A stretch of 64,000 nucleotides of DNA, from assembly GCA_963748405.1 (NCBI GenBank), contig CAVVIT010000008.1, positions 310,001 to 374,000 on the forward strand. The letters are read 5' to 3'. Numbering within the stretch: position 1 is the first letter of the stretch; each line of letters begins with the position of its first letter. Made by a program: the position numbers and the translations under genes. The notes beneath the pieces are model-generated. The model did no database searches and was not told the origin of the DNA. It saw nothing but the letters and a program-made list of their open reading frames with translations. Shown here in pieces: positions 1 through 8,928 of this stretch. The DNA is from Fen-1273 sp963748405 (GTDB lineage Bacteria > Bacteroidota > Ignavibacteria > UBA10030 > UBA6906).

Positions 1-42
1 GGCGGGACAACATAATCACTGCCAAAGACTAAGGTGACCCCC

Positions 43-537
43 ATGGACACTCCCGAACAGGATCACGTCTACCACCTTTCTGAATCGAAGCCGCAGGCGA
101 TTGTCGTCTACTGCAGCGACAATCGTTTCCAGCGGGCGTTTCGGGAGTTCGTGGGGAATGAGCTTCATCTGAAGGAAGGGGAGTACATTCCCATGGTCAT
201 CTCCGGCGGCGTCGCATCGCTTTCGGAGCCCCTGCGGCTCCCCAAGGAGTTCAAGTACATTAAGGACCGGCTCCAGTTTTTCCTCGAGCGGTTCCAGACG
301 GTCAACCGGGTCGTGCTCATCAACCACGAGGACTGCCGCCACTACGAAGCCCTCAAAAACTCGATCGGTTCGATATTCCTCCAGCACGTTCAGCATATCT
401 CGGAAAGGCAGATACATGACCTGTCGACCGTCGCGAAGACGCTCCTTGCCCTTGGTGCCCCCGGGTTGAATGTCGAAGTCTACTACGCCAGGCTGGTCAA
501 AAACGGCTCAATGACAGTCCGTTTCGAGAAGATCTGA
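43..537 (+). CDS. beta-carbonic-anhydrase-like zinc protein
   Basis: A 164-residue protein. It carries the two zinc motifs of beta-carbonic anhydrases: C-x-D-x-R (CSDNR, about residues 25-29) and H-x-x-C (HEDC, about residues 97-100). Beta-carbonic anhydrases interconvert CO2 and bicarbonate in the cytoplasm, and no signal peptide is visible here. At 164 residues it is shorter than the usual 190-220, and the sequence between the motifs is not the canonical one, so it may be a divergent or non-catalytic family member. The ATG at 43 is chosen because AAGGTGA lies about 6 bases upstream; a GTG at 34 is possible. Only 42 bases precede the gene, so its promoter and upstream neighbour are not visible. 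Confidence 0.75.
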   Translation: MDTPEQDHVYHLSESKPQAIVVYCSDNRFQRAFREFVGNELHLKEGEYIPMVISGGVASLSEPLRLPKEFKYIKDRLQFFLERFQTVNRVVLINHEDCRHYEALKNSIGSIFLQHVQHISERQIHDLSTVAKTLLALGAPGLNVEVYYARLVKNGSMTVRFEKI

Positions 538-624
538 GGAACGCTTAAACCGGCCGCTACCGGGCCTGTCTAATGTATCAGGTTCACTCCCCACCATCAT
601 TCACCTCAGGAGGATAATTCCCCC

Positions 625-2343
625 ATGAAGCAAACGATGACCAGGATCATCGTATTCCTTTTTCTCGCCTCGGGCAGCGTATTTGCCCAGGTGCCTATGG
701 AAAAAGTCGATACGGCGGCAATCGCAAAGATTAAAGAGGAAGGACTGAAGCATTCCCAGGTCATGCAGATCCTCGGCACGCTCTCCGATGTCTACGGTCC
801 CCGCCTCGGTTGGTCTCCGGAATTCAAGAGGGCTGCCCAGTGGGCCGGCGGGGAGCTGAAGAGCTGGGGGGTTCAGAACGTGCATTACCATCACTGGGCG
901 CCGCTCGGCAAAGGGTGGACGCTCAAGAATTTCTCCGCGATGGTGAAGACCCCCGTTCCATTCCCCGTCATCGCGTATCCTGCGGCGTGGTCTCCAGGCT
1001 TTGACGAATCGGAAGCGGATGTCGTATACCTGGACGTGAAGAAGCCGGAGGATTTTGACGCGTACAAAGGGAAGCTCAAGGGGAAGTACGTCCTCATCAG
1101 CGCTCCGGCCGAACTGAAGGCCCACTTCGAGCCGCAGGCCGAACGGCTTGTGGATTCCGTCCTTCTGAAAATGGCAAACGCCGATATGCCCGCTGTGCGG
1201 CGCGGGGGGCGCCGGGGATTCGGACGCATTCCGAACCTGGATTCCATGTTCGCGGTCATGCGCCGGTTCGCCCCCGACGTGGACAGCCCCACGGTCATCA
1301 TGCGCTGGCAGGAGATGCAGGTCAACCCGCGCAAGCTCGAATTCGCCGAGAAGGAAGGAGCCATTGCGGCGATCACCGCGGGGCGCGGGGATGACGGCAC
1401 GGTTCTCGTCCAGTCCGCGACGGTTCCCCAGTCGCCCGACGTTCCGTTCAACCAGCGCATTTCGGCGTACGATCCGAAAGCGCCCGAAATCATTCCCCAG
1501 GTGGTGTTTGCTTCCGAAAACTACAACCGGATAGTCCGGATCCTCCGGTCGGGAGAGAAGGTAAAGCTTGACATGAACCTCGAGGTCGCGATGACGAAAG
1601 CGGACTCCGGGTTCGACATCATCGGAGAGATTCCCGGCACCGACCTGAAGGACGAGATCGTCATGATCGGCGCCCACTTCGACAGCTGGCACAGCGGAAC
1701 GGGAGCCACCGACAACGGGACCGGTTCGGCGGCCTGCATGGAGGCGATGCGCATACTCGAAACCGTCATGAAGAATTCCGGGTTGAAGCCGCGGCGGACG
1801 ATACGGATCGGCCTCTGGGGCTCGGAGGAGGAAGGGCTGATCGGGTCACGCGAGTACGTCTCGGCCGTCTTCGGAAAGCGCGAAGGAGGCGCCGGGGGCG
1901 GTTTCCCGGGCGGCGGAGGAGGAGAGCTCAAGACGACCCCCGAGTACGACAAACTCTCGGTCTATTTCAACCACGACAACGGGAGCGGGCGCATCCGGGG
2001 CATCTACCTGCAGGGGAACGAGGCGGCCCGGCCGATATTCCGGTCGTGGTTCTCGGCCTACGGCGACCCGGCGGCGCAGACCATCACGATTGAGAACACC
2101 GGGGGCACGGACCATCAATCGTTCGACGGGATCAACCTTCCCGGGTTCCAGTTCATCCAGGATCCCCTGGAGTACGAGGCCCGCACGCACCACTATAATA
2201 TGGACGTGTTCGACCGGGTGCAGGGTCCTGACATGGAACAGGCTGCGACGATCATCGCGGTCTTCGCCTACACGGCGGCGAACAGGGACGCACAGTTTCC
2301 AAGAAAGCCGGCCCCGGCTGGAGGAGCACGTGCCTCGTTCTGA
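625..2343 (+). CDS. secreted M28 family zinc aminopeptidase with PA domain
   Basis: 572 residues with an N-terminal signal peptide (about 1-21, ending FAQ). The middle region, roughly 90-290, looks like the PA domain that M28 peptidases carry as an insertion. The zinc ligands of the co-catalytic M28 site can be followed: H351 (GAHFDSW), D363 (ATDNGTG), the E401/E402 pair (WGSEEEG), D451 (NHDNG) and H497 (GTDHQSF). The family removes N-terminal residues or acts as a carboxypeptidase outside the cytoplasm. A glycine-rich stretch at about 414-432 sits between the metal ligands and is probably a surface loop. AGGAGG lies about 12 bases before the ATG. A strong terminator follows, so the gene is probably monocistronic. 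Confidence 0.9.
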   Translation: MKQTMTRIIVFLFLASGSVFAQVPMEKVDTAAIAKIKEEGLKHSQVMQILGTLSDVYGPRLGWSPEFKRAAQWAGGELKSWGVQNVHYHHWAPLGKGWTLKNFSAMVKTPVPFPVIAYPAAWSPGFDESEADVVYLDVKKPEDFDAYKGKLKGKYVLISAPAELKAHFEPQAERLVDSVLLKMANADMPAVRRGGRRGFGRIPNLDSMFAVMRRFAPDVDSPTVIMRWQEMQVNPRKLEFAEKEGAIAAITAGRGDDGTVLVQSATVPQSPDVPFNQRISAYDPKAPEIIPQVVFASENYNRIVRILRSGEKVKLDMNLEVAMTKADSGFDIIGEIPGTDLKDEIVMIGAHFDSWHSGTGATDNGTGSAACMEAMRILETVMKNSGLKPRRTIRIGLWGSEEEGLIGSREYVSAVFGKREGGAGGGFPGGGGGELKTTPEYDKLSVYFNHDNGSGRIRGIYLQGNEAARPIFRSWFSAYGDPAAQTITIENTGGTDHQSFDGINLPGFQFIQDPLEYEARTHHYNMDVFDRVQGPDMEQAATIIAVFAYTAANRDAQFPRKPAPAGGARASF

Positions 2344-2418
2344 ACAGGAAGGGCGTCCCGCTTGACGGCCGCGGGGGCATCTCCGCGATCGCTCGCGTGA
2401 CACAACACACTCTCAATC

Positions 2419-2451
2419 TGCCGGCCCGGTGACGCGGGCCGGCATCTTTTT
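2419..2451 (+). terminator. Rho-independent terminator
   Basis: A perfect 10-bp stem (TGCCGGCCCG / CGGGCCGGCA) with a 6-base loop is followed by TCTTTTT. It lies 76 bases after the M28 peptidase stop and should end that transcript. The rest of the 311-base gap between genes (2344-2654) holds the next promoter and nothing else I recognise. Confidence 0.9.
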
Positions 2452-2560
2452 GTGATCTGACGCCGGATCACAGAACTCCGGTGCCATTCCGGATCAACGA
2501 CAATTCGCCGGAACTGGTGATGATGGAGGTCACACTCCCGTCCGGCAGGCCGCGCAGGAA

Positions 2561-2589
2561 TTGACATTTCCTCCGGCGGTGCGTATGAT
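2561..2589 (+). promoter_or_regulatory. sigma-70-type promoter for the 2655 gene
   Basis: TTGACA (2561-2566), a 17-base spacer, then TATGAT (2584-2589). It lies 65 bases before the ATG at 2655, just after the upstream terminator, so it reads as the gene's own promoter. Confidence 0.65.
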
Positions 2590-2654
2590 GACTCACCATT
2601 CTGTTTCACCCTTCAAGTCAAAGCACATACTTCCCCCACACTCCGGAGACCCTC

Positions 2655-2960
2655 ATGGATCTCAAAGGGCTGATATTTGGCACCCCGTCCGGGCCCTCGA
2701 TGAAGCTCAAGAGCGAATTCGACATCAAGATCGAACGCAGGGTGAACAACGCCCCGATGCACTTCGACGCGCGGGTGAAGGGCCACTTTGTTCCCAGGGG
2801 CGGGAAGGCCGATTTCATTGCGGATGAAATCTACGTCAACGGCATGCCGGGTGTGAATCTCCGGGATCTCTTCCCGAAGGAGCTGAAGGAAGTCCAGAAA
2901 TACGCCCTGTCCGTGGAATACCCGAAGGCGCTTGGCAAGAAAGTGACGTCGCGGCCGTAG
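2655..2960 (+). CDS. hypothetical protein, 101 residues
   Basis: A soluble protein without signal peptide or membrane segment, not recognised as any family. It reads as alternating beta strands (KLKSEFDIKIERR, FDARVKGHFVP) then a short helix (FPKELKEVQKYAL), with many Lys and Asp residues. It has its own promoter (TTGACA-N17-TATGAT) and only a weak Shine-Dalgarno (GGAGACC) before the ATG. It could be a small beta-barrel or binding protein. That it is a gene rests mainly on the promoter, the codon pattern and the lack of a competing frame. Confidence 0.6.
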   Translation: MDLKGLIFGTPSGPSMKLKSEFDIKIERRVNNAPMHFDARVKGHFVPRGGKADFIADEIYVNGMPGVNLRDLFPKELKEVQKYALSVEYPKALGKKVTSRP

Positions 2961-2973
2961 CAACCTTCACCCC

Positions 2974-3002
2974 TTTCCTCCTCAAGTAAAAGGTCGTATC
3001 TT
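2974..3002 (+). promoter_or_regulatory. possible promoter of the GH35/DUF6067 operon
   Basis: TTTCCT, a 17-base spacer and TATCTT lie about 70 bases before the GH35 start. The -35 match is poor; spacing and position are the main support. Confidence 0.35.
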
Positions 3003-3072
3003 CATCTGCGGCAGTTCTGCGCGCTCCCGCGCAGGTGCGTCCGGAACCAGACCTCATTAACCTGTTCCCCTC

Positions 3073-4887
3073 ATGCAGAAAATCACCCTCCTCGTTCTCC
3101 TTCTCGGGTGCGCGCTGTTCTCCGCGGTGTCCCGCCCGGCCCGGCATACGTTCGCGCTGGGCGGTCACGAATTCCTTCTCGACGGCAAGCCTTTCAGGAT
3201 CATCAGCGGCGAGCTCCATCCTGCCCGCATCCCCCGCGAGTACTGGCGCCATCGCATCAGGATGGTCCGCGCGCTGGGCTGCAACACCGTGGCCGTGTAC
3301 ATATTCTGGAACTACCATGAGCAGGAGCCCGGGCGGTTCGACTTCACGACGGAAAACAGGGACATCGCCGGGTTCCTCCGGATCGTTCAGGAGGAGGGAA
3401 TGTACGTTCTCCTGCGCCCGGGGCCGTACGTGTGCGCGGAATGGGATTTTGGCGGGCTCCCCTCGTACCTGCTCCGCACGCCGGACATCAAGGTCCGCTG
3501 CATGGATCCGCGATATATGGAGGCGGTCGGGAGATATGTCGATCACCTCGCCCCCCTTGTCAGGCCGCTTCTCGTGACGAATGGCGGCCCCGTTCTCATG
3601 GTCCAGATCGAAAACGAATACGGGAGCTACGGGAACGACACCGCGTATCTTGAAGCGCTGCGGGGATTGTGGCTGAAAGCGGGGATCGACGTCCCGTTCT
3701 ACACTGCGGACGGCGCGGCTCCGTACATGCTTGAGGCGGGGAACATCGACGGGGCGGCGATCGGGCTCGATTCGGGAACAAGCGACGGGGATTTTGCCGA
3801 GGCGGCGAAGAGGAATCCCCGTGTCCCTGCATTCAGCAGCGAAACCTATCCCGGTTGGCTGACGCACTGGGGGGAGAAATGGGCCCGTCCGGACACGGGT
3901 TCGCTGATGCGCGACGTCCGATACCTGCTGGAGAAGGGAAAATCCTTCAACCTGTACGTCGTCCACGGAGGAACGAATTTCGGATTTACCGCGGGGGCGA
4001 ACTCGGGCGGAAAAGGCTACGAGCCTCACGTCACGAGTTATGATTACGACGCTCCCGTGAACGAGCAGGGGAGGCCCACCGCGAAGTTTTTTGCACTCCG
4101 CGCCCTCATCGCGGAGTATGCAGGTCCCCCGCCCCCGCTTCCGGAGCCGGTTCCCGCGATCGGGATTCCGCCTTTCGCCATGAGCGCGTTCTCGACGGTC
4201 TGGGCCTCTCTCCCCGGGGCGGTCCGATCCGTCCAGCCCCTCCCTTTCGAATCGTACGGGCAGGACCACGGCTTCATGCTCTACAGGACCCGGCTCATCG
4301 GGCGGAAAAGCGGAGAGCTCACGGTCACCGATCTGCACGACTATGCGCTGGTGTTCCTCGACGGGCGGTACGCCGGGAGCCTGGACCGCCGGGAGGGAGT
4401 GAATTCCATCAAGCTGCCGGATCCGGGTTCCGCCGTCCCCGTCCTTGAGATCCTCGTCGAGGGGATGGGGCGCGTCAACTACGGTCCCGCTCTGATCGAC
4501 AGGAAGGGGATCACCGACCGCGTGACCCTCTCCGGAATGACGCTGATGAACTGGGACGTGACCGGCCTCCCGATGGATGAGGACTATGTTGCCTCACTCA
4601 GGAGCGCGCCGCTCGACACGGCGCGCCGCGGTGCGTTCTTCAAGGGATCGTTCGAACTGCCGGAGGCCGCCGACACGTTCCTCGATATGGCGGGGTACGT
4701 GAAAGGGCTTGTCTGGGTGAACGGCCACAACCTGGGACGATACTGGAACATCGGGCCGCAGTTCCGCCTTTACTGCCCCGCACCGTGGCTGAAGCGGGGT
4801 CGCAATGAGATTGTCGTGTTCGATTTGCAGACCAATGAGCCGAAACCCGTCCGGGGGATGAGGACACTTGAGGACGGTGGTGAATGA
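3073..4887 (+). CDS. secreted GH35 beta-galactosidase
   Basis: 604 residues with a signal peptide (about 1-20). The N-terminal TIM barrel has the GH35 signatures: GELHPARIPREYW near residue 50, RPGPYVCAEWDFGG near 115, the acid/base glutamate E182 in QIENEYG, and the nucleophile E257 in SSETYPGW. HGGTNFGF follows near residue 297. The C-terminal third holds the beta-sandwich domains typical of the family, including VNGHNLGRYWNIGPQ near 560. GH35 enzymes remove terminal beta-galactose from oligosaccharides. The stop overlaps the start of the next glycosidase by ATGA, so the two are translationally coupled and probably attack the same glycan in the periplasm or outside the cell. Confidence 0.93.
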   Translation: MQKITLLVLLLGCALFSAVSRPARHTFALGGHEFLLDGKPFRIISGELHPARIPREYWRHRIRMVRALGCNTVAVYIFWNYHEQEPGRFDFTTENRDIAGFLRIVQEEGMYVLLRPGPYVCAEWDFGGLPSYLLRTPDIKVRCMDPRYMEAVGRYVDHLAPLVRPLLVTNGGPVLMVQIENEYGSYGNDTAYLEALRGLWLKAGIDVPFYTADGAAPYMLEAGNIDGAAIGLDSGTSDGDFAEAAKRNPRVPAFSSETYPGWLTHWGEKWARPDTGSLMRDVRYLLEKGKSFNLYVVHGGTNFGFTAGANSGGKGYEPHVTSYDYDAPVNEQGRPTAKFFALRALIAEYAGPPPPLPEPVPAIGIPPFAMSAFSTVWASLPGAVRSVQPLPFESYGQDHGFMLYRTRLIGRKSGELTVTDLHDYALVFLDGRYAGSLDRREGVNSIKLPDPGSAVPVLEILVEGMGRVNYGPALIDRKGITDRVTLSGMTLMNWDVTGLPMDEDYVASLRSAPLDTARRGAFFKGSFELPEAADTFLDMAGYVKGLVWVNGHNLGRYWNIGPQFRLYCPAPWLKRGRNEIVVFDLQTNEPKPVRGMRTLEDGGE

Positions 4888-7531
4888 TCAGACTATCGCG
4901 TCTGTCCGTTTTTGCTCTTTCCGTGCTTTCCCTCTCCCGCCTTCCCGCTCAGACGACGGACCCATGGAACACGCCCGCAACGCCGGAACAGGTGAAGGCG
5001 TTCGTCGCGTCGTTTCCCCGCGGTGCCGTGATTGCCGTCCCCGAGGGCCGCGACCATCCCCTCCGCATGATCGACGCGCTCCCTGCGGCCTGGCTCACGC
5101 GATCCGCGGACAGCCTCTCCTCGTTCAGCGCGGAAGCAAGTCCCGGCGAGTATTTTGTCTTCCAGATCGCCGTCTGGGCCGGGGCGGATACGCTTCGCAA
5201 CGTGCGGTTCTCGACCGAGGGACTGGGAGGGCCCGGCGGCCGGCGGATCGATCCCTCGGCCGTCACCTGTTTCAACACGGGGGGGATCGGGTTTGACGGG
5301 AGGCCGTTCGTTGCGCGCCTCGACGTTACGAAGGGCCGTTTGCAGCCCCTCTGGATCGGGATACAGGTCCCTGCCGGACCGGGTGGGAGCTTCAACGGCG
5401 TCGCCGTCGTATCCTCCGACAATGCGCGAAACGCCGCCGTGCGCCTCTACCTCGAGGTCCGCCCGCCCGGCCCGCCGGCGAAGGGAGACAGCCTGAGACC
5501 GACGTCCGCCACGCTCTCGCGTCTCAAATGGCTGAACTCGACCATCGGCGCCGACGAGAGGGTGACGAAGGGGTATTTCCAGATCCGGAGGACAGGCAAC
5601 ACGTACCGCATCCTGGGGCGCGAGGTCACGATAGGCGATGACGGGCTTCCGGAGTCGATCTCGTCGTTCTTCACGGGGAGCAACCAGGATCTCGTGGCGC
5701 GTGGCCGACCGGTTCTCCGGTCGCCGGTCCGTTTTCAGATTGAAACGTCGGGCGGCCGCACCGCTGCGCTCGTTCCCGGCGGCGTGACGTTCACGAAATC
5801 CACTCCGAAGTCGCTCGAATGGGAGGCGACGAGCTCCGGAGATGACATTGATCTCGCGTGCAGGGCGCACGCGGAGTTCGACGGGAGCGTGGAGTACCGG
5901 TGTGCCCTGACCTCCCGGAGAGACATGCCCGTCCGCGACATCCGCCTTGAGCTGCCCCTCGCGATGGCCCGCTACATGATGGGGCTCGGACGGATGGGGG
6001 GGCTCCGCCCCGACCGGTTTGATTGGACGTGGGATGTCCTGAAGAAAGACCAGGACATGGTCTGGCTGGGAGACGTCAACGGCGGGATCCGGCTCAGGCT
6101 GAAATCGGACAATTACCGCCGCCCCCTCATCAATGTCTACTATGCATTCCATCCGCTGAACCTCCCCGCCTCGTGGGGCAACGGCGGGAAGGGGAGCATC
6201 GCGATCACGTCGCAGGATGACGGTGCGCTCCTCATCGCCCGCTCGGGGGACCGGATCCTGCACATGGGCGAGACGCTCAACTTCGATTTCGACCTTCTCG
6301 TCACCCCTTTTCACACGATGGACAGGAAGAACCAGTTCAACGACCGGTACTACCACACGTACGGGGATGTCAGCGCCGGCTATCTCTCCGAAGCCCTTGC
6401 CCGCGGTGCGAACATCATCAACGTTCATCACAAGTCGGACATCAATCCGTTCATCAACTATCCCTACCTCGACGCGAACGTCCCGTATCTCCGGGCGTTC
6501 ATCGACAGCGCCCACGCCAGGGGTGTCCGGGTCAAAGTGTACTATACGACCCGTGAGCTCACCGTCAACATCCCCGAGTTCTGGGCCCTCAGGAGCCTCC
6601 GGGGGGAGGTGATCTTCCCCGGCCCGGGGAATGCCTCGCGCACGGTGATCCACCCGGACGGTCCTCCCCGGTGGATGGTCGACAACCTCAAGGAGAACTA
6701 CATTCCCGCGTGGGTGTGCGATTTCAAGGAGGGAAGGTACAGGGGGGTGCAGGACATGGCGGTGATCACGACGCCGGATTCGAGGTGGAACAATTTCTAT
6801 CTCGAGGGGCTGAACTGGATGGCGTCAAACCTCCGGCTCGACGGCATCTACGTCGACGATTGCGCGCTGGACAGAACAACGATGCAGCGCGCCCGGAAGA
6901 TTCTCGACGACACCCGTCCGGAGCCGCGGATCGACCTTCACAGCTGGAACCATTTCTGCGAAGTTGCCGGGTGGGGCAATTGCCTGAACATCTACATGGA
7001 CCTTCTTCCGTACGTCGATCTCATCTGGATCGGCGAGGGGCGCGACTACAACCTCCCGCCGGACAACTGGCTCATCGAAGTCTCGGGGATTCCCTTCGGC
7101 GTTCCGGGACAGATGCTTGCCGACGGGGGAAACAGGTGGCGGGGGATGGTGTACGGCATGACGAACCGGCTGGGGTGGTCGGGAGACTCCCCCGATCCGA
7201 TCTGGAAGTTCTGGGATTCGGTGAAGATCCAGGATATGGAGATGATCGGCTACTGGGACGACCGGTCGCCGGTCCGCTCGTCGTCGGATTCGGTCAGGGT
7301 GACGGTGTACAGGGGGGTGTCGCGGACGCTGCTGGCCATTGGCAACTGGGGAAAGGCGGACGCGAAGGTCACTCTCACGCTCGACACCCGGTCGCTCGGG
7401 TTGACGACCAGGCCGGTCGAGTTCAGTCTCCCGGCGATTCCCGGGTTCCAGCCCGGATCGACGCTCACGTCGTTGCGCGATGTCGCGATCCCGGGGGGGA
7501 GGGGAGGCTCGTTCTCTTTGACAACAAGTGA
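4884..7531 (+). CDS. secreted glycoside-hydrolase-like protein (DUF6067 type), frameshifted near its 3' end
   Basis: A signal peptide (about 1-23) and the start DPWNTPATPEQVKAFV lead into beta-sandwich regions, then a TIM-barrel-like domain (about 480-830) with YVDDCALDR and GMVYGMTNRLGWSGD, as I recall for DUF6067 glycoside hydrolase proteins. The start overlaps the GH35 stop by ATGA. As printed, the frame does not stop until 8078, running antisense through the whole next gene. A run of seven G at 7493-7499 explains this. With eight G the reading becomes IPGGEGRLVLFDNK and stops at 7531, giving 882 residues, 13 bases before the convergent neighbour's stop. That ending fits the conserved C-terminus I remember for the family (PGKGWLLVL-like). 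I therefore place the true end at 7531; the strict open frame is 4884-8078. Confidence 0.8.
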
Positions 7532-7544
7532 AGGAGCGACTTCT

Positions 7545-8090
7545 TTACGTGCCTTCTTTGTGGAAATGTTTCAGGACGAGCGTGCGCTGCTCTTCGGTCA
7601 TCCGGCGAGAGGTTTCCTTCAGGAGCCTGCCGAACAGTGCGATCTCCTCGTCGGACCCGGGATACCCGACGTTTTCTCCGGAGGGGCCCTCGATCATCGA
7701 GTCGGCGATCTTCTTCCCCTTCCCGTCGAGAAAGGCGTAGAATGGGAGTCCGGATTTCGCTCCTCCGAGACCGTCCATCACGTCCTGAGCGCCCGGGTTC
7801 TCCAGCATCCTGACTTTGTCTCCCCGTTCCTGGACGTCGAGGTGGACGACAACGTAGTCCTCGCCGATGACCTTCTTGACCTCCGGAGTTTCGAGGACGG
7901 CATCGAGCTTCCTGCACCAGGAACACCAGGAGGCGTGAAATATGAGGAGGACGTTCCTGTGCGATGCTTCCGCATCCTTGAGCGCGGGGTCGAGTATGTC
8001 CTTTGCCTTTTCCGGTTCCCCGGCGATCAACCGGCTCAAAGGCAGGATCAGGGCGATGACGAGTGCGAGACGGCTTAACGCGCTGCGCAT
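7545..8090 (-). CDS. exported thioredoxin-fold protein with CSWC motif
   Basis: 181 residues with a signal peptide (about 1-23). A thioredoxin-like domain follows, with the redox pair C56 and C59 in HASWCSWCRKLD and the cis-proline region GLPFYAFLDGKGK. Thioredoxin-fold proteins with this layout reduce or protect disulfides in the periplasm. The ATG at 8090 is chosen because GGGGGAATCTGC precedes it and the signal peptide starts there; a longer frame to 8213 has no ribosome site. A possible -10 (TATATT, complement of 8128-8133) lies upstream. The gene converges on the DUF6067 glycosidase. Confidence 0.85.
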   Translation of the reverse strand: MRSALSRLALVIALILPLSRLIAGEPEKAKDILDPALKDAEASHRNVLLIFHASWCSWCRKLDAVLETPEVKKVIGEDYVVVHLDVQERGDKVRMLENPGAQDVMDGLGGAKSGLPFYAFLDGKGKKIADSMIEGPSGENVGYPGSDEEIALFGRLLKETSRRMTEEQRTLVLKHFHKEGT

Positions 8091-8260
8091 GCAGATTCCC
8101 CCCTGGTAGGTGAGTGAATTCAGATGCAATATACGCCGATTTTGATCCAACGTCCAGATCCGGAGCCGAACGGTGTCCGCCGGATTCTGCTCCCCCTCTG
8201 TGCGTTGGCACACAGCCGGATGCGACGGCGGCCTGTATTTCCCCTTGAAGGAGAGAGTCT

Positions 8261-8917
8261 ATGCGCGTTCTTGCATTCAGTGATTTGCACGGTTCGGTGG
8301 ATATCGTCGAGAGAGTCCTTGCACTGGAGAGACCTTTCGACGTCGTGATACTGGCGGGCGACATCACGACGGCGGGAACTCCGTCGGAAGTCGAGAAGGC
8401 CATCCGCCGCATGGAGGCGTTCGGCAAGCCGGTCCTTGCCGTCGCGGGAAACATGGATCCGCTTCCCCTGGAGCGGAGACTCGAGCAGCTCGGCGTGTCC
8501 ATCGATTCCCGGGGGGTGGTGATCGGGGATGTCGGGTTCTTCGGCGTCTCGGGGGCGCCTGCGTCGTCGTTGAACACGCCGAACGAGATTTCGGAGCGGG
8601 AGATCACGACGAGAGCGGAGGCGGGCTGGAAAATCGTCGCTGACGCGCACTGGAAGGTCTTTGTCCCCCACGCGGCCCCGAAAGACACCGCCCTCGACCG
8701 CATTCAGGGGGGGAAGCACGTCGGAAGCTCCGCCGTGCGGGATTTTATCGTACGGAGGAAGCCCGACGCCACGATCTGCGGTCACATACACGAGGCCCGC
8801 GGCATCGATGCCGTGGTCGGGATGAAGGTCGTCAACTGCGGGCCTGCGGGGAAGGGCTACTACGCGGTCTTGACGATCGGGAATACGCTGGATATCGAAA
8901 GCCGCTCGCTCAGGTAG
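8261..8917 (+). CDS. metallophosphoesterase (calcineurin-like, cytosolic)
   Basis: 218 residues with the binuclear metal motifs in order: D8-x-H10 (SDLHG), GD (D34), GN-x-D (N64, GNMD) and GHIHEARG near residue 175. There is no signal peptide. Proteins of this short class hydrolyse phosphate monoesters or diesters; the true substrate cannot be read from sequence. The start follows AAGGAGAG with good spacing. The gene stands alone and converges on the carboxylesterase 11 bases downstream. Confidence 0.85.
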   Translation: MRVLAFSDLHGSVDIVERVLALERPFDVVILAGDITTAGTPSEVEKAIRRMEAFGKPVLAVAGNMDPLPLERRLEQLGVSIDSRGVVIGDVGFFGVSGAPASSLNTPNEISEREITTRAEAGWKIVADAHWKVFVPHAAPKDTALDRIQGGKHVGSSAVRDFIVRRKPDATICGHIHEARGIDAVVGMKVVNCGPAGKGYYAVLTIGNTLDIESRSLR

Positions 8918-8928
8918 GACTGCACACC

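Noticed and set aside
4893..6653. 586-codon open frame on the minus strand
   Set aside because: It mirrors the DUF6067 gene; composition and motifs fit an antisense shadow.
7532..8078. C-terminal extension of the DUF6067 frame
   Set aside because: It is exactly antisense to a well-supported thioredoxin-fold gene and shows no family pattern; a one-base fix at 7493-7499 ends the gene at 7531.
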